Positions 6,599 to 12,823 of a stretch of DNA of 12,823 nt are shown here, piece after piece. Numbering within the stretch: the stretch's first letter is position 1; every line of letters starts with the position of its first letter. This DNA comes from JAENVT01 sp031373785. GTDB taxonomy: Bacteria > Actinomycetota > Acidimicrobiia > Acidimicrobiales > Ilumatobacteraceae. The translations under genes were made by a program, and so were the position numbers. The stretch spans positions 1 to 12,823 of the forward strand of contig JANMNE010000197.1 in assembly GCA_031373785.1 (NCBI GenBank), given 5' to 3'. The notes under the pieces are model-generated. The model was not told the origin of the DNA and searched no databases. It was given only the letters and a program-made list of their open reading frames with translations.

Positions 6599-7638
6599 AA
6601 CCAGCCCTGCTGGCGCCAGTGACTGGCCACGGCGCGGACCGCCTCCGACCCGGGCCCGGCCGAGGTGGGGCCTTCCACGTCTCCGGCGGCCTGCCCGGCG
6701 CGCTGGTCACTCGACGCCGTCCCTGCCAGTTGGCGCATCACCTCGGCCGAGCAACTGGTCAGCGCATCGAGGTCGTACCCACCCTCGAGCATCACCAGAC
6801 GCCGGCCGGCCGGCACCAGCGACAACACCCGACCGGTCATCGGACCGTAGTCGCCGGCAGCCAGGCCCATGTCGGTCAGCGGATCGTCGCGGTGCGCGTC
6901 GAAGCCGGCCGACACGATCACCCATGTCGGCGAGAACCGTTCGGCCACGGGCGCGACGATCTCGTCGAACGCCTGGAGGTACACATCGCCGGTCGTGCCG
7001 GCGGGTAGCGGGATGTTGAGAGTGGTGCCGGCGCCGGCCCCACCACCGGTCTCGTCGACATCGCCCGTGCCGGGGTACAGCGGCCACTGGTGGCAGCTGA
7101 CGAACAGCACTCGCGGGTCCTCGTAGAACACGGCCTGAGTGCCGTTGCCGTGGTGCGCGTCGTAGTCGAACACCATCACCCGTTCGCCTTGGTCGGCCAG
7201 GGATGCGGCGACAACGGCAACGTTGGAGATCATGCAGAACCCCATCGACTCGGTCTGCGAAGCATGGTGGCCAGGCGGCCGGACGGCACAGAACGCCGCG
7301 TCCCCCTCGCCTGCCCGCAACGCGTCGACGGCGGTCAGCCCGGCGCCTGCTGCCAGGCTCGCGGCCAGGAAGCTCCCTGCGCTGGCGTAGGTATCGGGAT
7401 CGAGACGCCCACCACCACCGGCACACATCGACTCCATCCGCTCCAGGTACCACGCGGGGTGAACACGCTCGAGATCGGCACGTTGCGCAGCCCGCGGCTC
7501 GAGCGGCGAGATGGCGTCGCCGAGGTCGGCTCGACGCACACCTTCGAGCACGGCATCGAGGCGCTCCGGGCGCTCGGGATGGCGCGGTCCGGCAAGATGC
7601 TCGAGGTAGGCCGAATGAGTGGCGAACAGCACGGTCAC
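6595..7638 (-). CDS. Histone deacetylase superfamily amidohydrolase (AcuC / acetylpolyamine type)
   Basis: The 347-residue product has the full set of zinc-dependent deacetylase motifs. They are HPERPERL near the N-terminus (20-27), AVRPPGHHA with the active-site histidine pair H124/H125, FDYDAHHGNGTQ with zinc ligands D160 and H162, SAGFDAHRDDPL with the third ligand D247, and LEGGYD with the catalytic tyrosine Y288. Bacterial members deacetylate small amines such as acetylpolyamines or acetyl-lysine in proteins such as acetyl-CoA synthetase; which applies here cannot be read from sequence. A tail after about residue 305 is rich in Gly, Ala and Ser. Start is GTG 7638; a second in-frame GTG lies two codons in. 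A TAGCGT box eight bases upstream and no Shine-Dalgarno sequence suggest a leaderless message. The stop overlaps the pcnA start (GTGA). Confidence 0.92.
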   Translation of the reverse strand: MTVLFATHSAYLEHLAGPRHPERPERLDAVLEGVRRADLGDAISPLEPRAAQRADLERVHPAWYLERMESMCAGGGGRLDPDTYASAGSFLAASLAAGAGLTAVDALRAGEGDAAFCAVRPPGHHASQTESMGFCMISNVAVVAASLADQGERVMVFDYDAHHGNGTQAVFYEDPRVLFVSCHQWPLYPGTGDVDETGGGAGAGTTLNIPLPAGTTGDVYLQAFDEIVAPVAERFSPTWVIVSAGFDAHRDDPLTDMGLAAGDYGPMTGRVLSLVPAGRRLVMLEGGYDLDALTSCSAEVMRQLAGTASSDQRAGQAAGDVEGPTSAGPGSEAVRAVASHWRQQGWL

Positions 7639-7646
7639 GCTGTTGG

Positions 7647-7652
7647 ACGCTA
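7647..7652 (-). promoter_or_regulatory. Putative -10 box (TAGCGT) of the amidohydrolase-pcnA unit
   Basis: On the minus strand TAGCGT is followed by eight bases and the GTG at 7638. No usable Shine-Dalgarno sequence sits between them. The identical hexamer precedes the kinase gene at 11329, and this box lies 23 bases from the divergent TACCGT of the GNAT gene. Confidence 0.4.
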
Positions 7653-7670
7653 CCTCGCCACAGCCAACTC

Positions 7671-7688
7671 GGGGCTACCGTTTGCCCC
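7671..7688 (+). promoter_or_regulatory. Putative -10 box (TACCGT) of the GNAT-DUF6049-DegV unit, flanked by an inverted repeat
   Basis: TACCGT at 7676-7681 ends eight bases before the GTG at 7690, and no Shine-Dalgarno sequence is present. The box sits exactly inside a 5-bp perfect inverted repeat, GGGGC (7671-7675) and GCCCC (7684-7688). If transcription starts at the GTG, the repeat is not transcribed and could act as an operator. In high-GC DNA it may equally be chance. Confidence 0.35.
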
Positions 7689-7689
7689 C

Positions 7690-8430
7690 GTGAAGCCAGC
7701 GATGCACTCAGTGACCAGTGCGCCGCTGATCCTTCGCGCCGGTGGCGTGGTGGCACGCGTCCGACCGTGGGCGTTCGAGCCCAACGTGGCCCACCTCGTG
7801 CTCTACAACCAGAGCCGGCTTCCCACGCCCTCCGAGATCCTGGCTTGGATCAGCGACCTGCGCGCTGCCGGCTACGACACGATTCGTACCGGTGCACTCG
7901 GGGTGCAGGCCGGCGCCCGCTTCGAGCGTCTCGGGTTCGAATCCGTCCAGAGCCTCGTGCTCCTCGAGCACACGTCGATCAACTCGGTGACCCTGTCACT
8001 CCCCGAAGACGCGGCCGACGCCGTCCGACTGTCCAGCAGTGACGACGACGCGGCCAGCCGGGTCGACGTCGCCGCGTTCGGCCCGGGGTGGTGCATCGAC
8101 CTCATCGGCATCGGCGATGTGCGTTCGGCGACGCCGCGTCATCGCGCGCGTTCGGTGCGCATCGACGATCAGATCGTGGCGTACTCCATCTCCGGCCGCG
8201 ACGGCAGGAATGGGTACGTCCAACGCCTCGCCGTGTCGCCGGCACACCAACACCAGGGCCACGGCTTGGTGCTCGTTGTCGACTCGTTGCGATGGATGGC
8301 GCGCTGGCGGGTGCAGCGTGCCCTCGTCAACACCCACATCGGCAACGACGCCGCGTTGGGTCTGTACCACCGCCTCGGTTTCACCGATCTCAGCGATCGA
8401 CTCCACGTCTACGAACGGCGGATCGAGTGA
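7690..8430 (+). CDS. GNAT family N-acetyltransferase with degenerate N-terminal GNAT-like half
   Basis: The C-terminal half (about residues 105-246) is a clear GNAT domain. GYVQRLAVSPAHQHQGHGL carries motif A with the acetyl-CoA loop Q187-H-Q-G190-H-G192, followed by VNTHIGNDAALGLYHRLGF typical of motif B. The N-terminal half (about 15-95) ends GVQAGARFERLGFESVQSL, which looks like the last strands of a second GNAT fold, but it lacks a QxxGxG loop and probably does not bind acetyl-CoA. The substrate is unknown. In-frame ATG 7702 and GTG 7711 are alternative starts; I chose GTG 7690 for its spacing to the TACCGT box. The stop overlaps the next start (GTGA), so the gene leads an operon with the DUF6049-like and DegV genes. 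Confidence 0.83.
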   Translation: MKPAMHSVTSAPLILRAGGVVARVRPWAFEPNVAHLVLYNQSRLPTPSEILAWISDLRAAGYDTIRTGALGVQAGARFERLGFESVQSLVLLEHTSINSVTLSLPEDAADAVRLSSSDDDAASRVDVAAFGPGWCIDLIGIGDVRSATPRHRARSVRIDDQIVAYSISGRDGRNGYVQRLAVSPAHQHQGHGLVLVVDSLRWMARWRVQRALVNTHIGNDAALGLYHRLGFTDLSDRLHVYERRIE

Positions 8431-10454
8431 GTCGGTGGCGGGAACTGCTGATCTTGTTCGGCCTCCTCTGCGCATCGGTATTCGTCGCCGTGCCGACCTC
8501 GGTCGACGCTGCGCAGGGTGACCTGCAGTTGATCGCCCAGAACTTCAACATCGCCGCAGACGGTTCGCTGACCGCAACGATCGCGCTCCCGGCCAGCCTG
8601 GCCGGTAGCGACCTGTCGACCGCGCTGATCGCCGTCACGGTCGCCCAGCGTGTCGACAAGCGCGAAGACCTCCTCCCGATCATCAACGGCACGTTGACGC
8701 GTCGGGACGACACTGTGGCGATCTCACCGATCTGCTGCGCCGGGCCACAACCGGGCCAGTACACCTTTTCAATACCGTTGGAGATCGAGGAGGTGCTCCC
8801 CGACGCGCTCAGCATCCCGCGCCAGGGTCTGTATCCCGTGTCGATCGCCGTGCAACGCGATGGGAAGGTGGTGTCGACGGTCCTGACGTTCCTCAACCGG
8901 CTGCCCGCAGCGGGAGAATCCGACCCAGCGGACGGCCCGATGTCCGTCGCCGTCGCGATCGGCACACACAGCACGATCCACCTCGACGCAAAGGGCGTGA
9001 CGGGCCTCGACGATGCTTCGACGCTCGCCGAGATGACCGGCCTGGCCGACACCTTGGACGTCCTCGACGCCAACAAGATCCCCGCAACCGTCCGGGTTGA
9101 GCCGGCCGTCCTCACCGGATTGCAACAGCTGAATCCGACGTTGTTCAACCGACTCATCGCCTCGCTGCAACACCATCAGATCCTCGCCGACCCGCAATGG
9201 CCGATCGATCCATCGGCCGCCGTTGCCGCTGGACAGGCCTCGCTCTACACCTCATGGTTGCGCGCCGGCCAGGCTCGCCTCGGCGGCCTTGGTCTCGGCC
9301 CGGCCATCATCAGCCGGTCGACCATCTTCGTCGACAAATCGATCAGTGCCGATGGAGCAACGCTGCGACGCGACCTCGGGGCCGGGTTGATGGTGATGAC
9401 GCCCGACGTGTTCAACGGGCTCGACGGAGCGATCCAGAGGTACAGCGACTACACCGGCGAGTTGTTCGCCGCAGCGTTGCCGAACGACATCGCTGTCGAC
9501 GTCGCGGTGGTCGACCAACTGATCTCACAACTGCTCGCTCATCCGCTCGCCACACCGGAGTTGACCAGGATCTACGTCGTTGCCAACCTGCTGGCATTGC
9601 GACAGAAGCTGGAGATCTCGGGCACCAGCGTCACGCGCCATGCCGTGCTGCTGGCCACACCTGATCTGGGGGTCCCCGACGCCGCGCTGATCGGGCCGAT
9701 CTCGGCGCTGATCACCGAGACTCCTGGCTTGGTTGCCGCACCAATCGACGATGTCGCATCGCGCACCGACCGATATCTCCTCGACGGGGAGGAGCAGCCC
9801 GTCACGCTGCCTCAGGTCGACGGCGTGACACTCGCGCAGCGCGTGTTCCGCCAGGCCAAGCTGAGCAACGAGATCGACGCGGTCGCTTCGATGCTTCCCG
9901 TCGACAACGATCGTCCGAGAGGCTGGCGCGAGCTCGCCGGTCTGCTCCCGACCAGCGCGCTGGAGGATCTCGATGCCGCAGCGCTCGACTCCGCTGTCCG
10001 CGACGAGCTCACTCAGATCCGCAACGCCGTGCAGATGCCGGCCGCCTACACGGTCAACCTGCCGGGCAAGCGCAGCACGGTTCGTGTTCGAATCGTCAAC
10101 ACCTCCGATGTGCCGTTGAAGATCAAGGTCGAGCTGACATCGCCGTCCGGCAAGCTGGTGTTCGCCAACGATCCGCAGCCGGTACTGCTCCCGCCAGGTG
10201 TCGCCACGAACGTCGCGATCCCGGTCGAGGCGCGTTCGAACGGCACGTCCGGCGTGTCGCTCGACATCTTCACGCCGAACGACGTCACGCTCGGCGCGAC
10301 GGTGCCGTTGCGCTTCCGTGTCAATGCTCTCGGTGTCGGCAACGTGTTGACGTCGGCGCTGTTCGGCCTGGTGCTGCTGTGGTGGCTGGCGCATGCCCGG
10401 TCCACTCGCAAGAAGCGGCGACAATCTCTGGCAGCTACCCTGCCTGTCTCGTGA
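8427..10454 (+). CDS. DUF6049-like secreted, C-terminally membrane-anchored protein
   Basis: The 675-residue protein has a signal peptide (RWRELLILFGLLCASVFV, cleavage expected after SVDA near residue 28) and a large extracytoplasmic part. One transmembrane segment lies at about 638-657, followed by a basic cytoplasmic tail (STRKKRR). Residues from about 555 form a beta-rich region, TVRVRIVNTSDVPLKIKVEL, then LLPPGVATNVAIPVEARSNG and LGATVPLRFRVNALG. This matches the C-terminal layout of the actinobacterial DUF6049 family (e.g. M. tuberculosis Rv3909), usually found next to MurJ and pcnA; assignment is from memory of the family. The middle part could be a divergent polysaccharide-deacetylase or glycosidase-like fold, but no catalytic motif is evident. 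The mature part has only two cysteines, adjacent (C103-C104). Start GTG 8427 overlaps the GNAT stop; the reading frame is open further upstream only as a shadow of GNAT. Confidence 0.8.
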   Translation: MSRWRELLILFGLLCASVFVAVPTSVDAAQGDLQLIAQNFNIAADGSLTATIALPASLAGSDLSTALIAVTVAQRVDKREDLLPIINGTLTRRDDTVAISPICCAGPQPGQYTFSIPLEIEEVLPDALSIPRQGLYPVSIAVQRDGKVVSTVLTFLNRLPAAGESDPADGPMSVAVAIGTHSTIHLDAKGVTGLDDASTLAEMTGLADTLDVLDANKIPATVRVEPAVLTGLQQLNPTLFNRLIASLQHHQILADPQWPIDPSAAVAAGQASLYTSWLRAGQARLGGLGLGPAIISRSTIFVDKSISADGATLRRDLGAGLMVMTPDVFNGLDGAIQRYSDYTGELFAAALPNDIAVDVAVVDQLISQLLAHPLATPELTRIYVVANLLALRQKLEISGTSVTRHAVLLATPDLGVPDAALIGPISALITETPGLVAAPIDDVASRTDRYLLDGEEQPVTLPQVDGVTLAQRVFRQAKLSNEIDAVASMLPVDNDRPRGWRELAGLLPTSALEDLDAAALDSAVRDELTQIRNAVQMPAAYTVNLPGKRSTVRVRIVNTSDVPLKIKVELTSPSGKLVFANDPQPVLLPPGVATNVAIPVEARSNGTSGVSLDIFTPNDVTLGATVPLRFRVNALGVGNVLTSALFGLVLLWWLAHARSTRKKRRQSLAATLPVS

Positions 10455-11296
10455 GCATCAATCGCGTCCGCATCGTCACTGACTCGGCGTGCGACCTCCC
10501 CCAGTCCGTTGCCGACGAACTCGCTATCGAGATCGTTCCGCTGACGATCCGCATCGACGGCCACGAGTACGTCGACCGCCACGACCTCAGCGTCGACGAG
10601 TTCTGGGCGAAGTGCGCGGCATCGCCGACGCTGCCCGAGACCGCGGCGCCGTCCCCAGGACAGTTCGAGCAGACCTATCGCCAACTCGCCACAGACGGCG
10701 CCAGCAGCGTGGTCACCATCTCGCTCAGTGGTGCACTGTCGGCCACCATGCAGTCTGCCGAGCTCGCGGCTCGATCGGTCGCCGATCTGATCCCGGTCAC
10801 CGTGATCGACAGTCGATCGGTGACGTTGGGCCTCGGGGCGATCGTCTCGTCGTGTGCGCGACTGGCAGCACAAGGCGCCAGCCACGACGAGGTCGTCGCC
10901 CACGCCCGCGATCTGGCGGGGCGCACCCGGGTCTGGGGTGCGCTCGACACGCTCGACAACTTGAAGAAGGGCGGGCGCATCGGCGGCGCCAAGGCGTTGC
11001 TCGCGTCGGCCTTGGCCATCAAGCCGATCATCGAGGTCCGCGATGGCAAGGTCGAACAAGGTGGCAAGCAGCGCACGCGCAGCAAGGCCCTGGCGTTCCT
11101 GGTCGAGAAGGTGGCCGCGGTCGACGGCCTCGACAGCGTGTTCGTGCTGCAAGCGGATTGCCGCGACGTCGATCAGTTCGTCGAGATGCTGCGCCCACAC
11201 GTCGACGGGCAGATCGTCGTCGGCGACATCGGTCCGGTCGTCGGCTCGCATGCCGGGCGCGGCACGATCGGCGTCGCGTTCTTCGCCCGCGGCTGA
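10451..11296 (+). CDS. DegV family fatty-acid-binding protein
   Basis: This 281-residue protein has normal DegV/FakB length and motifs. RIVTDSACDLP (7-17) is the family start, PSPGQF (68-72) the threonine/serine-proline loop, and SLSGALSATMQSAELA (91-106) the serine region that holds the fatty-acid carboxylate. LDTLDNLKKGGRIG (165-178) and VVGSHAGRGTIGVAF (263-277), with H267, complete the set. FakB proteins present a bound fatty acid to FakA for phosphorylation and entry into phospholipid synthesis. No FakA homologue is in this window. The GTG start overlaps the DUF6049-like stop as GTGA, so the gene is the third of an operon, in the place where MurJ follows DUF6049 in mycobacteria. The 50 bases after it lead into the kinase promoter. 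Confidence 0.92.
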   Translation: MSINRVRIVTDSACDLPQSVADELAIEIVPLTIRIDGHEYVDRHDLSVDEFWAKCAASPTLPETAAPSPGQFEQTYRQLATDGASSVVTISLSGALSATMQSAELAARSVADLIPVTVIDSRSVTLGLGAIVSSCARLAAQGASHDEVVAHARDLAGRTRVWGALDTLDNLKKGGRIGGAKALLASALAIKPIIEVRDGKVEQGGKQRTRSKALAFLVEKVAAVDGLDSVFVLQADCRDVDQFVEMLRPHVDGQIVVGDIGPVVGSHAGRGTIGVAFFARG

Positions 11297-11328
11297 GCTA
11301 TTGCCCGGATTCGTCAGCCCAGCGCCAC

Positions 11329-11334
11329 TAGCGT
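11329..11334 (+). promoter_or_regulatory. Putative -10 box (TAGCGT) of the kinase gene
   Basis: TAGCGT ends 12 bases before the ATG at 11347, so the transcript would have only a few leader bases. No clear Shine-Dalgarno sequence precedes the ATG. The TAG of the box is also an in-frame stop for the kinase reading frame, which limits any upstream start to a TTG at 11335. Confidence 0.35.
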
Positions 11335-11346
11335 TTGCGGGCGGAC

Positions 11347-12823
11347 ATGTCAGCAACAATTCCTGGCGCAGCCAGCCCACCACCGATCTCTGCGTCGATT
11401 CTCGCCCAGCGTTACCAGCTGGAGCGACGGCTCGCGCAAGGAGGCATGGCCGAGGTCTGGTTGGCGACCGACCTGGCACTCACCCGGCAGGTCGCGGTCA
11501 AGCTGTTGAAGCCGACGTTGGCGGCAGACCCGGTCGTCGCCGAACGCTTCCGTCGCGAGGCCATCGCCGTCGCTCAGTTGAGCCATCCCAACATCGTTGC
11601 GGTGTACGACGCGATCGAAGACACCAGCGGGAACAGTCGTCGTCTGGCCGTCGTGATGCAACTCGTCAACGGCAAGAGCCTTCGCCAGTTGCTCGATGAA
11701 CAGCGCCGACTGAGCCCTGACCTCACGATTCACATCGGCTCGTGCGTCGCTGCGGCACTCGACGCTGCTCACCGCTCCGGCCTCGTGCACCGCGACGTGA
11801 AGCCCGGCAACATTTTGATCACGCCCGACGGCCGGGTGTTGCTGACCGACTTCGGCATCGCCAAGGGCCTTGGTGCCACCGGCGACGACCTCACCAGCGC
11901 CAACGTGATGATGGGGACAGCGAAGTACCTCTCCCCAGAACAGGTCCGTGGCAAGAAGCTCGACGGCCGCGCCGATCTGTACTCACTCGGCCTCGTGCTG
12001 TACGAGTGCCTCGCGGGTCGCGTGCCGTTCCTCGGCGAGACCGATACCGACACTGCCCTGGCCCGACTCAATCGCGACCCAACCGATCTCGCTCGGCTGC
12101 GCCCGACCCTTCCGTACGGTCTCGCCGAGCTGATCCATCGCCTGCTCGCCCGGCGACCGATGGACCGTTTCGCAACCGGGTCCGAGCTCCGGGTCGCGCT
12201 GACCCGCATCGCCACGCGAGCCGACGATCCGACGGCATCGCCGACGCCGCCCGCAGGCGCACCGGCTCGTCGTTCTACTGGGCAGACGCCGGTCGTGGCA
12301 GGGCTCGAGCCCGACGTGGTCGGGGGGTACCGGCCCGTGCAGCGCAGCGGCCGTCCGGTCGGGCCGGCTCACCGCGGCGACCGCACGCCCACCAGCACGA
12401 CCCGACCCCGTCAGCAACCCAATCGAACGTTCGAGCAACGGAGGGGGCCGTCGTTGGTGCTCGTCGGTGGTCTCCTGGCGGCCGCCCTCGTGCTCAGTGG
12501 GCTGTTGTGGGCCACGCTGCACGACAACACGTCGAACACCGGGTTTGCCGCGCCGTCGACCGTCGTGCCGGTCAGCACCACGACACCGCCGGTCGCGGCA
12601 CCGACGGCGAAGATCTTCGCCGTCACCACCTATGACCCGGAGGGCGACGACGGCCAGGAGAACGACGATCTGGTGGCCCGCGCCATCGACGGCAATCCGG
12701 CGACGGTGTGGTCGACCTTGTGCTACGGGTCCCGCACGCTCGGCGGTAAGGGCGGCGTGGGTGTCGTTGCCGACCTCGGCACGGCGGCCATCGGAACGTT
12801 CACGGTCGCGGTCGCCAGCGCCC
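11347..12823 (+). CDS. Transmembrane Ser/Thr protein kinase with extracellular discoidin-like domain (3' end cut by window)
   Basis: The 492 visible residues run off the right edge. The cytoplasmic PknB-type kinase domain (about 20-290) has RLAQGGMAEVW (glycine loop), VAVKLL with K52, FRREA with E71, LVHRDVKPGNIL with D150/K152/N155, LTDFGIAK with D168, and GTAKYLSPEQ, so all residues needed for catalysis are present. A Pro/Arg/Thr-rich linker (about 291-366) leads to one transmembrane helix (about 368-390). A Ser/Thr/Pro stalk follows, then a domain starting FAVTTYDPEGDDGQENDD with AIDGNPATVWST and GVGVVADLG. That is the discoidin-like pattern seen at the extracellular end of actinobacterial MurJ-pseudokinase proteins such as Rv3910. 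The kinase likely senses the cell wall or exterior; ligand and targets are unknown. An in-frame TAG at 11329 supports ATG 11347 as start. Confidence 0.92.
   Translation, partial: MSATIPGAASPPPISASILAQRYQLERRLAQGGMAEVWLATDLALTRQVAVKLLKPTLAADPVVAERFRREAIAVAQLSHPNIVAVYDAIEDTSGNSRRLAVVMQLVNGKSLRQLLDEQRRLSPDLTIHIGSCVAAALDAAHRSGLVHRDVKPGNILITPDGRVLLTDFGIAKGLGATGDDLTSANVMMGTAKYLSPEQVRGKKLDGRADLYSLGLVLYECLAGRVPFLGETDTDTALARLNRDPTDLARLRPTLPYGLAELIHRLLARRPMDRFATGSELRVALTRIATRADDPTASPTPPAGAPARRSTGQTPVVAGLEPDVVGGYRPVQRSGRPVGPAHRGDRTPTSTTRPRQQPNRTFEQRRGPSLVLVGGLLAAALVLSGLLWATLHDNTSNTGFAAPSTVVPVSTTTPPVAAPTAKIFAVTTYDPEGDDGQENDDLVARAIDGNPATVWSTLCYGSRTLGGKGGVGVVADLGTAAIGTFTVAVASA

Noticed and set aside
8088..8426. 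Upstream extension of the DUF6049-like reading frame
   Set aside because: These codons overlap the GNAT catalytic domain in another frame. The GTG at 8427 is followed directly by a signal peptide and forms the GTGA junction.
10046..11479. 477-codon open frame on the minus strand, opposite DUF6049, DegV and the kinase start
   Set aside because: It is antisense to three genes with clear motifs, is low-complexity in composition and shows no domain of its own.
11742..12635. 297-codon plus-strand frame inside the kinase gene
   Set aside because: It is an Arg/Pro-rich out-of-frame reading of the kinase coding sequence.
1..12823. Mobile elements, CRISPR arrays, tRNA or rRNA genes, defence systems
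   Set aside because: I found no transposase, integrase, tandem repeat-spacer pattern, cloverleaf or defence-type gene. The window reads as stable core chromosome.

Overview
The window looks like ordinary chromosomal sequence from a high-GC actinobacterium. Codon use is GC-rich, GTG starts are frequent, and it carries a DUF5318 protein, a DUF6049-type secreted protein beside a CCA-adding enzyme, and a PknB-type kinase with an extracellular discoidin-like tail. An Acidimicrobiia member (Ilumatobacter-like) is my best guess, but that placement is inference. I see no mobile element, CRISPR array, tRNA or rRNA.

Left part (1-2092). The first 138 bases are the 5' end of rpsF (ribosomal protein S6) on the minus strand, missed by simple ORF calling because it runs off the edge. 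A 346-base gap with inverted repeats follows. Next come a DinB-fold protein (plus), a DUF5318 zinc-ribbon protein (minus, 3' ends overlapping by 14 bases) and a divergent class I SAM methyltransferase (plus).

Middle (2096-7638, all minus). Transcription runs from a histone-deacetylase-superfamily amidohydrolase into the CCA tRNA nucleotidyltransferase pcnA through a 4-base GTGA overlap. It then reaches a 1020-residue membrane protein with PAS-PAS-GGDEF-EAL architecture, which seems to have its own extended -10 promoter overlapping the pcnA stop codon.

Right part (7690-12823, all plus). A divergent unit holds a GNAT acetyltransferase with a degenerate N-terminal half, a DUF6049-like secreted and C-terminally anchored protein, and a DegV fatty-acid-binding protein, each joined by a GTGA overlap. 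A transmembrane Ser/Thr kinase with its own putative promoter follows and is cut by the window edge. The order pcnA / small enzyme / DUF6049 / kinase-discoidin protein resembles the mycobacterial pcnA-mutT4-Rv3909-Rv3910 (MurJ-pseudokinase) locus. Here no MurJ membrane domain is present, DegV occupies its place, and the kinase domain keeps its catalytic residues. This is the most interesting aspect of the window.

Several genes that begin a transcription unit have a TA(G/C)CNT hexamer 6-12 bases before the start codon and no Shine-Dalgarno sequence, which suggests leaderless transcription.
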